A stretch of 64,000 nt of DNA from Altererythrobacter sp. B11 (GTDB taxonomy: Bacteria; Pseudomonadota; Alphaproteobacteria; Sphingomonadales; Sphingomonadaceae), in assembly GCF_003569745.1 (NCBI RefSeq), contig NZ_AP018498.1:2393001-2457000 (forward strand). Direction: 5' to 3'. The position numbers and the translations under genes are program-made. Positions 16,745 to 25,398 of this stretch are shown here, in pieces. The stretch's first letter is position 1, and each line of letters starts with the position of its first letter. The notes under the pieces are model-generated. The model saw only the letters and a list, made by a program, of their open reading frames with translations. It searched no databases and was not told the DNA's origin.

Positions 16745-19712
16745 GGCCACCTCCATGATCTTGCGCAGCCGTATGCTGAAGTTCGGCGGTTGGTTGCGGA
16801 GCTGCTCCGCCCGGAGGCCCACCTACCTCATGTCCATTGTCGCGTTGCGCGTCGTGACTAAGGAGGGAGACGATCCATCGATCCAGAAAGCTCGCGGCCG
16901 ATTGCGCGCGATGCACAATACGTCCGGCCAGTCCGTCCGGCTGGGACAGCCCCGCAGGCTCGCGCTGAGTTGCAAGCCGGTCCTTCCGTGCCTCTCGCTC
17001 CGTTCGCTGCTCCTGACGCAAGCGATCCCAGCGCTCGCTGTGACGATCCGCCCTTCCCTTGACGCTATCGCGCTCAATCCGTCCCAAGCCTTGCAACGAA
17101 GACGATTTCTCGCCGGAGCGCAGTTTCAGTTTCTCGGCCAACCGCTCCCGATCCTCGGTCCAGAGCTTCACGCCGAACCTCGCGCGGGTGATAGCGGTGT
17201 AATAGTTTTGACCGGTGACCAGCGGTGAATTCACCGGAGCAAGGACATAGACGCGGTCATAAGTCTTCGACTGAGCCGAGTAGACCGTCTCTCCGTAGCC
17301 ATGGTCCCAGTTCTTGTGCCGGGACAGATCTACCTCCTGGGTCCTGCCGTCGCGATCCCACCGAATGGTCGCGAGTGGCCCCTCCAGGCGCTCGACCGTT
17401 CCGCGCTCTGCATTCTTGAGATCCAGCTCTCGATTGACCAAGCGCCACTGGATGCGGTCGCCTGCGGCAAGATCCCGGTTCTCCTCCCTGAACACATTGA
17501 CCTGGGACGCACGTCCAAGCCGGGGATCCCATTCGATCGTGCGGCCATGCTCGTCCACCAGCTTGACGGTTTGGCGTCCGCCGGAGTCCCGCCCTACTCC
17601 GATCACCTTGTATTCTGCATCGCGAGCGATCCCGAGACCAACATTGTCGCGAGAGAACACGATGACCTGTCCCCGGGAATAGAAGCGCGCAAAATGCTTC
17701 TCCTGGTCGGTCATGCCGGATGGCGACAGAATCGAGAGCCGCGTCTCTTCAGCCGCAATCGCCCCTTCCGTCTTGAGCGCCTCGCGGACCTTGGTGTTGA
17801 CGATCAGGCGGGTTGCGTTCTCGAGGACGAGAATGTTCGTCCTCTCGCGGTCCGCCGGACTCAGACGGGTCCAGTCGGCCACCAGAGAGATGGCGAGCTT
17901 CTCGCTGCTCTCTCCGCTCGTGACCTTGTCCAACGCGGCGAGCGAGCCGTCATAATTTTGTAGCCGGGCAAGCCTCACAGCCTGCGTCATCTTGTCCGTT
18001 TCTTGCCGGACGGGTTCCCTGAGTTCGGCCTTGGGAAGGCCGAGGCGCTGCATGAGCCAAAACGGCTTGCCTTGCTCGATCGCTCCAGTCTGGCGGGTAT
18101 CGCCGACTAGAAGAAGACGTGCCCCAGTGGCCCTGCTGATTTCGAGCAAGCGCACGGCCTGGCGGTTGCCGAGCTGTCCGGCTTCATCGACGATCAGGAC
18201 ATGGCTGTCGTCAAGCCTTGCTCCGCCGCTGGCAACAAGGCTGGCCACGGTCCGGGCCTCGATGCCTGCCTTCTTGCCTAGTTCAGCCGCCGCCGACGAG
18301 GTCGGAGCCAGGGCGATGAGAGTCGCGCCGTCGCCAGCTGCTTCCCGGAGTGCACCGATAATGGTCGACTTGCCGGACCCGGCAACACCGTGAACGCCGA
18401 CGATCCGGTCCTCGCTCCGGCCGAGATGGAGCAATGCCGTGCGCTGTTCCGGGGTCAGCTTGTGAGCGAGACCGCCATCCCGTAGGGCTTCGATCGAAGC
18501 GAGGGGACTGGCGTCCCCGAGAGCCAGGGCCAGATGGTCGGATAGCGCCAATTCCAGGCGAGCGGTCTTTCGCGACGTTCGCCCGCGGGTATGGATCTCG
18601 TCGCCGGTGCGATGGCGTGTCTCGAAAAGCTTCGCGCGAGCCTGATGCTCCTCGATCACGGGACGGATATCGACCAGCCGAACTTCACCAACGTGAGATG
18701 CTAGGGCCGTCTGCAACAAGCGGCCGAGGTTGTTGACCGCTTCCTTGCCTTCCGACTGACGAAGGCCGAACAGCATCGCGCGTGCCGCCGTCTGAGCTTC
18801 CACCTCGATTACGCGCTCGCCGATTTTCTCGGCGTCGGCGCGCGCCTCCATCACTGCCTCGGCATGTTTGCCAAGTCGTCCATCCCACCGCTGATGGAGC
18901 TCTTGGAGCGACACTTTCTGCTTTGGTCCCCGGGTGGCGTAGAAGGATTTCTGCCGGGCTGCCTGTCCGATCAGGCCATGCTCTTTTGCATGAGCCTCGA
19001 TCTGTTCGGCGCGCTGGGACATGTCTGAGATCAGGTCCTTGGGAACACCCCTGATCTCGAATAGGCCGCGGCGGGGATCGAACTCGACGTCGTAGCCGCG
19101 TTCGCGCAGCAGGTGTGCCAATTCATTGCGGTACACCTGACCGGCCGCCATCTGCTCGGCGAACATGGCGCGCGTCTCGAGACTGACCCTGTTCGCCCCA
19201 TCCCGCTCATCGGTGATGTTCATGACGACGACGTGCGTGTGAAGATGAGGATCAAGTTCGCGCGAGGCATGCTCGGTGAAGCGCGCCCAGATTAGCCGGC
19301 CGGTCGTCTTCTCGGTGACCTCACCATCGATGCGATGCCGCATCGTGGCGTGTTCCTCGAGATAATTGAGTGCGACACCAACCGCCTGCTCATGCGCCTC
19401 GATAATCCGCTCATCGCCGGCCACCAGCGCCATTATAGATACCGATTTGGGCGCGTTGACCGCGAAGTCCCACCCCGGATGATGCTGGATATTGCCGTCC
19501 TTCCGGCGGCGACCGAGTTGCTGGTCGCCGACTTTGCCGGCTAGTAATTCCTTGAATACGGCGGGGTCGACCTCACCTTCAAGTCCCAGTTCGGCAGCGA
19601 TCTTGCCGCCCCATTCGGAATGCTCTTCGGAACCCTTGGTGTAGTAATCGCCGACCGTATAATAGCGGGCGATGTTGGCGGGTTTGCCCTTGAGGCGGAT
19701 GGGATTGATCAT
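16734..19712 (-). CDS. traA: MobF-family relaxase/helicase (TraA/TrwC type)
   Basis: 992 residues. The N-terminal relaxase domain has tandem tyrosines (Y17, Y18 and Y23, Y24) that nick and attach to DNA, and the three-histidine metal site HLHTH at residues 156-160. A RecD-like helicase follows, with Walker A GVAGSGKST at residues 442-450 and Walker B VLIVDEAGQ near 505. The tail is Arg/Glu-rich and basic. It would nick oriT and unwind the strand during transfer. Its start overlaps the coupling-protein stop (ATGA), and its 3' end contains the transglycosylase ribosome-binding site. Confidence 0.93.
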   Translation of the reverse strand: MINPIRLKGKPANIARYYTVGDYYTKGSEEHSEWGGKIAAELGLEGEVDPAVFKELLAGKVGDQQLGRRRKDGNIQHHPGWDFAVNAPKSVSIMALVAGDERIIEAHEQAVGVALNYLEEHATMRHRIDGEVTEKTTGRLIWARFTEHASRELDPHLHTHVVVMNITDERDGANRVSLETRAMFAEQMAAGQVYRNELAHLLRERGYDVEFDPRRGLFEIRGVPKDLISDMSQRAEQIEAHAKEHGLIGQAARQKSFYATRGPKQKVSLQELHQRWDGRLGKHAEAVMEARADAEKIGERVIEVEAQTAARAMLFGLRQSEGKEAVNNLGRLLQTALASHVGEVRLVDIRPVIEEHQARAKLFETRHRTGDEIHTRGRTSRKTARLELALSDHLALALGDASPLASIEALRDGGLAHKLTPEQRTALLHLGRSEDRIVGVHGVAGSGKSTIIGALREAAGDGATLIALAPTSSAAAELGKKAGIEARTVASLVASGGARLDDSHVLIVDEAGQLGNRQAVRLLEISRATGARLLLVGDTRQTGAIEQGKPFWLMQRLGLPKAELREPVRQETDKMTQAVRLARLQNYDGSLAALDKVTSGESSEKLAISLVADWTRLSPADRERTNILVLENATRLIVNTKVREALKTEGAIAAEETRLSILSPSGMTDQEKHFARFYSRGQVIVFSRDNVGLGIARDAEYKVIGVGRDSGGRQTVKLVDEHGRTIEWDPRLGRASQVNVFREENRDLAAGDRIQWRLVNRELDLKNAERGTVERLEGPLATIRWDRDGRTQEVDLSRHKNWDHGYGETVYSAQSKTYDRVYVLAPVNSPLVTGQNYYTAITRARFGVKLWTEDRERLAEKLKLRSGEKSSSLQGLGRIERDSVKGRADRHSERWDRLRQEQRTEREARKDRLATQREPAGLSQPDGLAGRIVHRAQSAASFLDRWIVSLLSHDAQRDNGHEVGGPPGGAAPQPTAELQHTAAQDHGGGHDR

Positions 19713-21754
19713 GCCGGCCTCGCTGCGTTGCGAGCGCCGTCATGACGGCCGTGCTGGCTCAGGCGGAAGCCCGCCGGCTTTCCGAACAGCTCGAGCGGTG
19801 GCGGCGGGTTGCTCGCTTCCCCCTCCCGGCCATTGCCAGTGGGAGAAAATGCCGCCCCGTCATCGGTGGGCGTACCGGCCGATCCGGTGGCGTCGCTTGG
19901 CGGAGGCAGGGGCAATTCGTCTCCGGGGTCGCTGGGAGCAGCACGCCGCCGTTTCGCCGGTGCACCTTTCGGCTTGGCTGGCGATGTCGGCGACGCCGGC
20001 GTCGGGGGGACTGATGGCGTTGGAACCATCCGAATGGGCGCGGTACCCCGCTCTTGGAACGCCTCGCCGATGGAGGCGACTTTGTTGTAGCTGTCCTCGA
20101 ACCGGACCACCGGAAGGCTGCGGCCGAACCGCAGATAGCCCATCAGGTTGGGCAGGTTGGTGACCTCGGTGTGCATGACGAGTGGCCGCGTCACCTGCAT
20201 GCGCGAGAGGTTCACACCGTCCCGCATATCGTTCACGCCATAGGACATGCCCTCGTTGGCCTCGACCTGCTCGACCTGACCAAGATTCTCGCTGACATGC
20301 TTAGCGGTTGGGGTGTCGTTGGCCCGCAGCGCCACCCAAGTGGAGCAGTAACCAGTGATCGCCGCCGCATCCTGAATGCCGTAAGTCGCCTCGAGTTGGG
20401 GGTAGCTCTGAAACCCCAGGATACCGCAACCGCCATATTTGCGTGCGCGGGCGAGAAAATCGCCAAGCGAGGGCAGTCGCTGGAGCGTGGGCAGTTCGTC
20501 GATGACGCAATAAAGTCGGCGGTTGCGTTCGGGGGCCATGCTCATAATGGCGCTGATCGCTATATCGAGCCACACCGTGATCAGGGGGCGAAGTGACGGA
20601 AGCTGGTCCGCCTTCACGGTGACGAAGAGCCAGCTGTCGTCTTTCTCATTGGCGACCCAGTCGCGGATCGAGAACCCGTCGGCGGTATCGTCGAGATAGG
20701 AGAAGCTGCGCATAACGGAGGCAAGCTCGGCCTGGATGCCGGCACTGGTCCGCTCGCCCTCAGTCGAGATGAATGCCGCTGCATCCGTACCGGCCGCGAA
20801 GGCCGCAAGGTCTTTCAGCTTGGAGCGCAGCAGCGTGTCGAGCAGGATCGAAACGAGGGTGCGTTCCTGCCGGGCCAGTTTCCGCAGGACGGCAACCAGC
20901 GTGCCACGCGCGGCCTTCGCCCAGAAGGGATCGCCTGCTTTGTCAGGGATCGTGGACTCTGCGATCTGGTCGTAATGATAGTCCCGCGGGACGTCGACCC
21001 AGGGAGACCAGCAGTCCGCCCGTCCATCGAGCGGATTGAGCAGCACGTCGATCCCTGGTCGGTAGAATTTCTCTACGAAGGTGCCCGCCGTGTCATAGAC
21101 GATGGCGCGGCGCTTCCGCTTCCGAATCCCGTCCAGCATCTTGACGATGATGTTGGTCTTGCCCGTCCCAGGGGCGCCGCAGATCAGGATGTGCTCCGGC
21201 TCGAAGGCATCGGGGACGTTGACGCCGCCGATTTCGAAGCTGCCCTTCGCGTGCCGCCACAAAGCTCGGCGAACCTGTCGAACCGTTCCGAAGCGCGCGC
21301 CGCGCAGGAATTGATTGGAGCCGAGGCCCCTCCCCGTCCGGGTGAAGTAGAACCATGCCCAGAAAAGCATGGCGAGTGCGAACAGGCCAGACAGAGCGGC
21401 CCCATGGAGGAGGTAGGTTTCGAACGCCGCCAGCGTCTTGTGCGCTACACCGGAATCTAGCAGCGCCTTGGGGTTGGTCCAATATTGTTTGCCTTCAGGC
21501 GTCTTGAACAGGATCGGGCTGACATTGCCGGGGACAGCATCCCCCATGAAAGTTGCCTGGCCGAGCTTCACGAGAACGAAGCGTTCATATTCCGAGGATT
21601 TTACGAAGGCATACCAGATGATGCCGCCGATCCAGATCACCAAACCCGCAAGGAAGGTCTGGTAGAAGACCTGCGTGGTCATGCGGACGTTGTGAACAAT
21701 AGCCTGGCCGCCCCTCGTCCAGGAGCCCAGCGTGTCGTGACGAAAGATGCTCAT
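19709..21754 (-). CDS. traD: Type IV coupling protein (TraD/TrwB/VirD4 family)
   Basis: 681 residues. Two membrane segments lie near residues 33-50 and 115-136. A hexameric ATPase domain follows, with Walker A GAPGTGKTN at residues 193-201 and a Walker B-like LYCVIDELPTL near residue 415. The C-terminal 90 residues are Pro/Ala/Ser-rich and low-complexity. It links the relaxosome to the mating channel and pumps DNA. It is coupled at both ends by 4-base overlaps with the ribbon-helix-helix gene and the relaxase, giving a compact transfer operon. Confidence 0.93.
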   Translation of the reverse strand: MSIFRHDTLGSWTRGGQAIVHNVRMTTQVFYQTFLAGLVIWIGGIIWYAFVKSSEYERFVLVKLGQATFMGDAVPGNVSPILFKTPEGKQYWTNPKALLDSGVAHKTLAAFETYLLHGAALSGLFALAMLFWAWFYFTRTGRGLGSNQFLRGARFGTVRQVRRALWRHAKGSFEIGGVNVPDAFEPEHILICGAPGTGKTNIIVKMLDGIRKRKRRAIVYDTAGTFVEKFYRPGIDVLLNPLDGRADCWSPWVDVPRDYHYDQIAESTIPDKAGDPFWAKAARGTLVAVLRKLARQERTLVSILLDTLLRSKLKDLAAFAAGTDAAAFISTEGERTSAGIQAELASVMRSFSYLDDTADGFSIRDWVANEKDDSWLFVTVKADQLPSLRPLITVWLDIAISAIMSMAPERNRRLYCVIDELPTLQRLPSLGDFLARARKYGGCGILGFQSYPQLEATYGIQDAAAITGYCSTWVALRANDTPTAKHVSENLGQVEQVEANEGMSYGVNDMRDGVNLSRMQVTRPLVMHTEVTNLPNLMGYLRFGRSLPVVRFEDSYNKVASIGEAFQERGTAPIRMVPTPSVPPTPASPTSPAKPKGAPAKRRRAAPSDPGDELPLPPPSDATGSAGTPTDDGAAFSPTGNGREGEASNPPPPLELFGKPAGFRLSQHGRHDGARNAARPA

Positions 21755-22053
21755 GGCCGGTCCTGCTCGGGATCGAGCAGCCCCCTTTCGCGGAGGAGCC
21801 GGCGCGCTTCGCCCAATCCCTTCTGGAGAATGTCCGGGGATCGTTCGCCTACCGATGTGGCGAGGATGGCGAAGGCCTGAATGACCGTCGCATGAACCTC
21901 GTCGAAGCGGGCATGATAGCCCGATGGATCGGTGCCTTCGAAGCGTTCGAGAATGTCACGACAATGGGTCGCGGCGCCGAGACCGGCATTGCGCGCCTGT
22001 ACGGAAAGGCGCGCATAGAGGTCATCGTCTATGCGGATAGTAATGCGTGCCAA
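21751..22053 (-). CDS. Ribbon-helix-helix relaxosome accessory/regulator candidate
   Basis: 100 residues beginning MARITIRIDDDLYARLSVQARNAGL, a ribbon-helix-helix start like that of TraY/TrwA-type oriT-binding proteins. It has a helical C-terminus and precedes the coupling protein with an ATGA overlap. The start codon is TTG at 22053, supported by AAGGAG 8 bases upstream. By position, its target would be the adjacent 22,054-22,520 region, both to build the relaxosome and to repress the operon. The role is inferred from fold and position. Confidence 0.78.
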   Translation of the reverse strand: MARITIRIDDDLYARLSVQARNAGLGAATHCRDILERFEGTDPSGYHARFDEVHATVIQAFAILATSVGERSPDILQKGLGEARRLLRERGLLDPEQDRP

Positions 22054-22520
22054 GCGGCGGACTCCTTGTCCGGCACGCCAGCAACGTGGTGAAGCACAGC
22101 CATTATAGCCGAATAACGCTGCAATCTCAACAATTTATCGAAACTGCCGGTGGCAGCCGGAAAGTGCCAAGGCAGATCAACTGCTTAAGTCGGGATCACG
22201 CCTCGCCTGGCTGCCAGTGGCAGACGTCTAGTGCCAGATCGGCTGCCGCGCTGTGCCGCTGGAAAGTGGCCGAAAATCCGGGCGATTCGCGCCCGCAGCA
22301 CCCGTGCGTGGGGTGCATTACATCCGCCTTTGGCGTGCGTGCCTCCTCCGCAGCGCGCTTGCCCGCTGCGCCCGTCGACTCGGGTCGGCCGGGGGCTTCT
22401 CTTCCGGGGGCCTGTTGTGGAGCGATCGTGCTCCCGGTGCGGGGAAGGCATTGCATGGCGATGGTCCTTGATAGATAGTCGAGGGCGGCGGGCAGACCTC
22501 CTTGAACAAGGAGTCTATGA
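22054..22520. other. Candidate oriT / transfer-operon control region
   Basis: This is a 467-base gene-free stretch between the divergent mobilization operon and the 22,521 gene. It holds two palindromic near-copies of one 13-mer, CTGCCGGTGGCAG at 22144-22156 and CTGCCAGTGGCAG at 22211-22223. Several further TGCC/GGCA half-sites lie around them. Repeated palindromes beside a relaxosome protein and relaxase are typical of oriT. The nick site itself cannot be fixed by eye. Confidence 0.5.
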
Positions 22521-22847
22521 ATGCCCAAGATGACTGACCGCGAACGGCTCGCGAAGATCGAGGCCGATCAGCACAATCTCGCGCGTGAAGCCGAGACGGT
22601 GCGGCGTGAATTGCGCGCGCATTATGGAAAGCTGGCGACGGAACTGCCGGTCGAACGCTTAACCGAGCGCGAATTTCGCGACGTGCTGAGCCAAGCGATT
22701 CGGGTCGGCGGCGGCGTGGCGATTGCCGCGCTCAAGGGGCTGACGGCACAAGGCGTCCAGGCGGAACCGTCTGCGGGGTCGGCTCGCAAGCGCGCGGTTG
22801 TTCCCCCGGCTGGCGGTGATGACGCCTCAACGGCTGTGCATCCTTAG
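22521..22847 (+). CDS. Small coiled-coil mobile-element protein, 108 aa
   Basis: A charged, helical protein: residues 5-40 (ERLAKIEADQHNLAREAETVRRELRAHYGKLA) look like a coiled coil. A segment VERLTEREFRDVLSQAIRVGGG and a disordered tail follow. Similar small proteins sit next to mobilization genes on sphingomonad plasmids, but I cannot name a function. The start has AAGGAG 7 bases upstream. It diverges from the transfer operon across the candidate oriT and so may also belong to it. Confidence 0.72.
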   Translation: MPKMTDRERLAKIEADQHNLAREAETVRRELRAHYGKLATELPVERLTEREFRDVLSQAIRVGGGVAIAALKGLTAQGVQAEPSAGSARKRAVVPPAGGDDASTAVHP

Positions 22848-22897
22848 CGGAAAGGGGAGCGACGTTGGCGGGCGGCATGCCCGGCAAAAGGAGCGGC

Positions 22898-22977
22898 GCG
22901 GGGAAAACCGTTCGGGTTTCCCCCGCTCGTGCCAAAGGCACGACAAGGGGCCGGGAGCGGTTGCCCGCCCCGGCCCT
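22898..22977. terminator. Hairpin cluster between convergent genes
   Basis: Three stem-loops lie in 80 bases: a near-perfect GCGGGGAAAACC/GGGTTTCCCCCGC stem at 22898-22926, a perfect TCGTGCC-AAA-GGCACGA hairpin at 22927-22943, and a GGGCCGGG/CCCGGCCC stem to 22977. They sit between the ends of the 22,521 gene (+) and the DUF2493 gene (-), so they probably act as a two-way terminator. Confidence 0.6.
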
Positions 22978-22996
22978 TCTCTTGGTGGCTTCGCGA

Positions 22997-24010
22997 TCAG
23001 GCCGCTATGACGCGGCGCTTCTTTTTGATCGGCACATCGGGTTCCTGATCGGTCCTCATGAAAACATGGGTCGGGACGCGGTGGCCCTTCTCCGGGTTGA
23101 ACAGGTCATAGAGGCTGGACTGGATGCCCGACCCTTCGCATAGCAACGCCTCGACGGGCATAAGCTCGGCAATGTTGCGATTGCGCCGGAAGGCTTTGCC
23201 GTTGCCGCGCCCATAGAGGCCGAACGCGATGCAGACCACGCCCCGCTGTGCGGCCCATGCTGCGGCGGCTGCATCGACCCCAAGGCGCTGCCCGGTGGTG
23301 ACAAGCACCATGTGAGGAATGCGCGTTCTGATCTGGTCGAGCCGTCCCCAGATAATCCGCCAATCGTGCCAGTCGGAAGGGCCGGAAACGACGACGACGG
23401 GGCCTTGCGGGTCGTATCGGTCGCGGCGACGCTCGGACCTTGCGCGCAGGAAGTCGAGCGCCGAAATCTGGCTGGCGGTGGTGACATGGGACGCGCGCGA
23501 ACCCTTTGCGGGCGACCATGGGCGACCGGCATAGGCACGATACATTGCCGCCGCATAGTCGCGCATGGCTTCCATGGCGGCGCGCTGTTCCGCGACCGAC
23601 TGGCATTCAAGCTGGGTGTCTTCCAGTTCCTTGTTGAACACCTCGCCCGGCTCCAGACGGCGGGCCATATCGCGAATGGTATCGGCCAGCCTGTCCTCGC
23701 GCCCTTCCAGCTTGTTTGCGACGAAATGGAAGCTGTTGACGAAGCCCCATGCGAGTTCCGGGGCAAGTGGGTCCAGTCGGGTATCGCCTAGCAGGTCGAA
23801 GATGGCGGCGATGATGCCGCCGCATTCCGCCTGTGCCGCGAGCGGATCGGGCATGAAATGTTCGGCCGGTTCCTCGTCCGGCTCGATGACGGTGAGGGGC
23901 AAGGGGTCGCCGAAGGATGCCACGAAATCGGGCGTGGCGATGGTTTCGGCATAGAGTTCCGGCAGGTCGGCAAAGCTGCTAACGCTGCGCAAGGCCGTTG
24001 GCTTGCTCAT
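22997..24010 (-). CDS. DUF2493 domain protein (SLOG/YspA-like)
   Basis: 337 residues. The C-terminal ~140 residues hold the SLOG-type Rossmann fold of DUF2493: VVVVSGPSDWHDWRIIWGRLDQIRTRIPHMVLVTTGQRLGVDAAAAAWAAQRGV, then the conserved FRRNRNIAELMP. The N-terminal part is helical with acidic stretches. DUF2493 proteins are frequent on alphaproteobacterial plasmids next to DUF736 genes; nucleotide binding is predicted but the role is unknown. ATG 24010 has AAAGGA 8 bases upstream. Confidence 0.87.
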   Translation of the reverse strand: MSKPTALRSVSSFADLPELYAETIATPDFVASFGDPLPLTVIEPDEEPAEHFMPDPLAAQAECGGIIAAIFDLLGDTRLDPLAPELAWGFVNSFHFVANKLEGREDRLADTIRDMARRLEPGEVFNKELEDTQLECQSVAEQRAAMEAMRDYAAAMYRAYAGRPWSPAKGSRASHVTTASQISALDFLRARSERRRDRYDPQGPVVVVSGPSDWHDWRIIWGRLDQIRTRIPHMVLVTTGQRLGVDAAAAAWAAQRGVVCIAFGLYGRGNGKAFRRNRNIAELMPVEALLCEGSGIQSSLYDLFNPEKGHRVPTHVFMRTDQEPDVPIKKKRRVIAA

Positions 24011-24091
24011 GGGATGGGTTCCTTTGGTCGGGTGACGGTTCAGGGTCCGGGGAAGCGTTCCAGCGCTCCCCCGGCCCGCCTTGAGTGCCGC

Positions 24092-24583
24092 TTAGAAGGG
24101 CACCTCATCGTCAAGGCTGCGTCCGCCGCCGGTATATCCGCCGTCCGGTCCTGCGGTGCTGCCGCCGGAGAAACCGCCGCCGGTCCGTCCGCCGAAGCCG
24201 CCCGACCGCTGACCGCCGCCATTGCGCCCGCCGAAACCGCCGCCTTGCGCCTCGCGCTCGCGTTCGCGCCGCCACTGGACATCGAAGCCGTTCGTCTCGT
24301 CCCCGAAAAGGGCGATGGGCAGCGGCTCGCGGAAGCTCGGATCGTCCACCATGCCGGACAGGAACACCTCGTCATTGGACTTCATGCGGCGTTCCCAGAC
24401 CACGCCGATCTGGATTTCGTCGCCAGCGCGGTTCGTCTCGTAAATCTCATAGACGGGAGCGCTGTCGCTCTGTCGATCCTCGACGCGGCGCATGATAAGG
24501 TAGGGAAAGCGCATTTCGCGGGTGGCGATCTTGCCGATAATGTCGCTGGCGCGCTCGTCGAACTTGAAGCTACCGATCTTCAT
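24092..24583 (-). CDS. DUF736 family protein
   Basis: 163 residues, beginning MKIGSFKFDERASDIIGKIATREM, the DUF736 start. The N-terminal ~105 residues are a compact beta-rich domain that includes EIQIGVVWERRMKSNDEVFLSGMVDDPSF. The C-terminus is a Gly/Arg/Phe-rich low-complexity tail (GGGFGGRNGGG repeats) ending in DDEVPF, which recalls the acidic tip of single-strand binding proteins. The ATG at 24583 has AGGA 8 bases upstream. It pairs with DUF2493, as on many plasmids, and its function is unknown. Confidence 0.87.
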   Translation of the reverse strand: MKIGSFKFDERASDIIGKIATREMRFPYLIMRRVEDRQSDSAPVYEIYETNRAGDEIQIGVVWERRMKSNDEVFLSGMVDDPSFREPLPIALFGDETNGFDVQWRREREREAQGGGFGGRNGGGQRSGGFGGRTGGGFSGGSTAGPDGGYTGGGRSLDDEVPF

Positions 24584-25398
24584 GACTTCATCCTTTCTCT
24601 GTGCTGTGGCTCGTTTCTCTTTCCCGGCCACATCTGAACCCTACTCCCTCCCCTCCATTACTTCCATGTCATTGATTTCTTGACAGAAATCCATCGTACC
24701 TGGTGAGCCTGAGCAAGAAACAGCCGCGCAGCGGCCAACAGACACAAAGACGCACCGGCCGCGTGAGCGGACGGTTCTGCTTGAATGGAAAGGGAGCGTG
24801 GACCGGCTGACAAGTCATCGCACCCGGAGCCGCCTTCGCAGGTCCGAAGGCGCAGGGCGGGGCTCTTGTCCGCAAGAAGCACGGGAGGGGCTCTAGCGAA
24901 GCTTGGCGAAAAGGGGCCGGCGCTTCTGTTGAAAACAGACAAACATCGCCGGCCCCTTTTCGCCTAGCGTAGCTTTGTCCCGACGCAATTCTTGCGGACG
25001 AAACCCGTCCTGCAACGCACGGATCCTGCGAGGGCGGCGAAGGGGGTGATGGCTTGTCTGCTGGCTCCACGATCCGCATCGCGCGACTAGCGCGATTCCT
25101 TAGGCGAAGCCTGCATTGCGATGGTCGTGCCGGGCATTCTGGCGTCTCGGGAAGAATGCCTCCCCTGCCCGGCGTCCCCGCGGAAGGGATCGTTACGGCG
25201 TCAGCCGCCAAGACCCCAAAGGGGGCTTGGTCGGAGCGGAGCGGAGATAGAGCCCGGTGCCCGCTTCAGCGGGCATCCGCCCGACCTCGGGACGCTTATC
25301 CTGTCGTCTATCGCTCGGAGTGCAATCCCGAGATGCCCCGCTTCCGCGACAAACCGGAGGCTTGCCCTAGTGCAATGCGCCGGATCGTGGTTGCCGGA
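24584..25398. other. 815-base gene-free region with palindromes
   Basis: No open frame here has plausible codon use or family features. The stretch holds a C-rich run at 24638-24655 (G-rich in the DUF736 leader), a perfect 8-bp inverted repeat CGCCTTCG/CGAAGGCG at 24831-24852, and the long palindrome annotated at 24905-24964. The rest looks like decayed intergenic DNA. A replication or transfer signal is possible but not shown. Confidence 0.5.
24905..24964. repeat. Perfect 18-bp inverted repeat with nested hairpin
   Basis: The arms are GGCGAAAAGGGGCCGGCG (24905-24922) and its exact complement at 24947-24964, separated by 24 bases. The spacer itself contains TCTGTT-GAA-AACAGA, a second 6-bp hairpin. 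No gene ends nearby on the left or right within several hundred bases, so an ordinary terminator role is not obvious. Confidence 0.85.

Noticed and set aside
22185-22533. Several short frames inside the oriT candidate
   Set aside because: They overlap each other on both strands, have no ribosome-binding sites and are Arg/Pro-rich, so the region is treated as non-coding.
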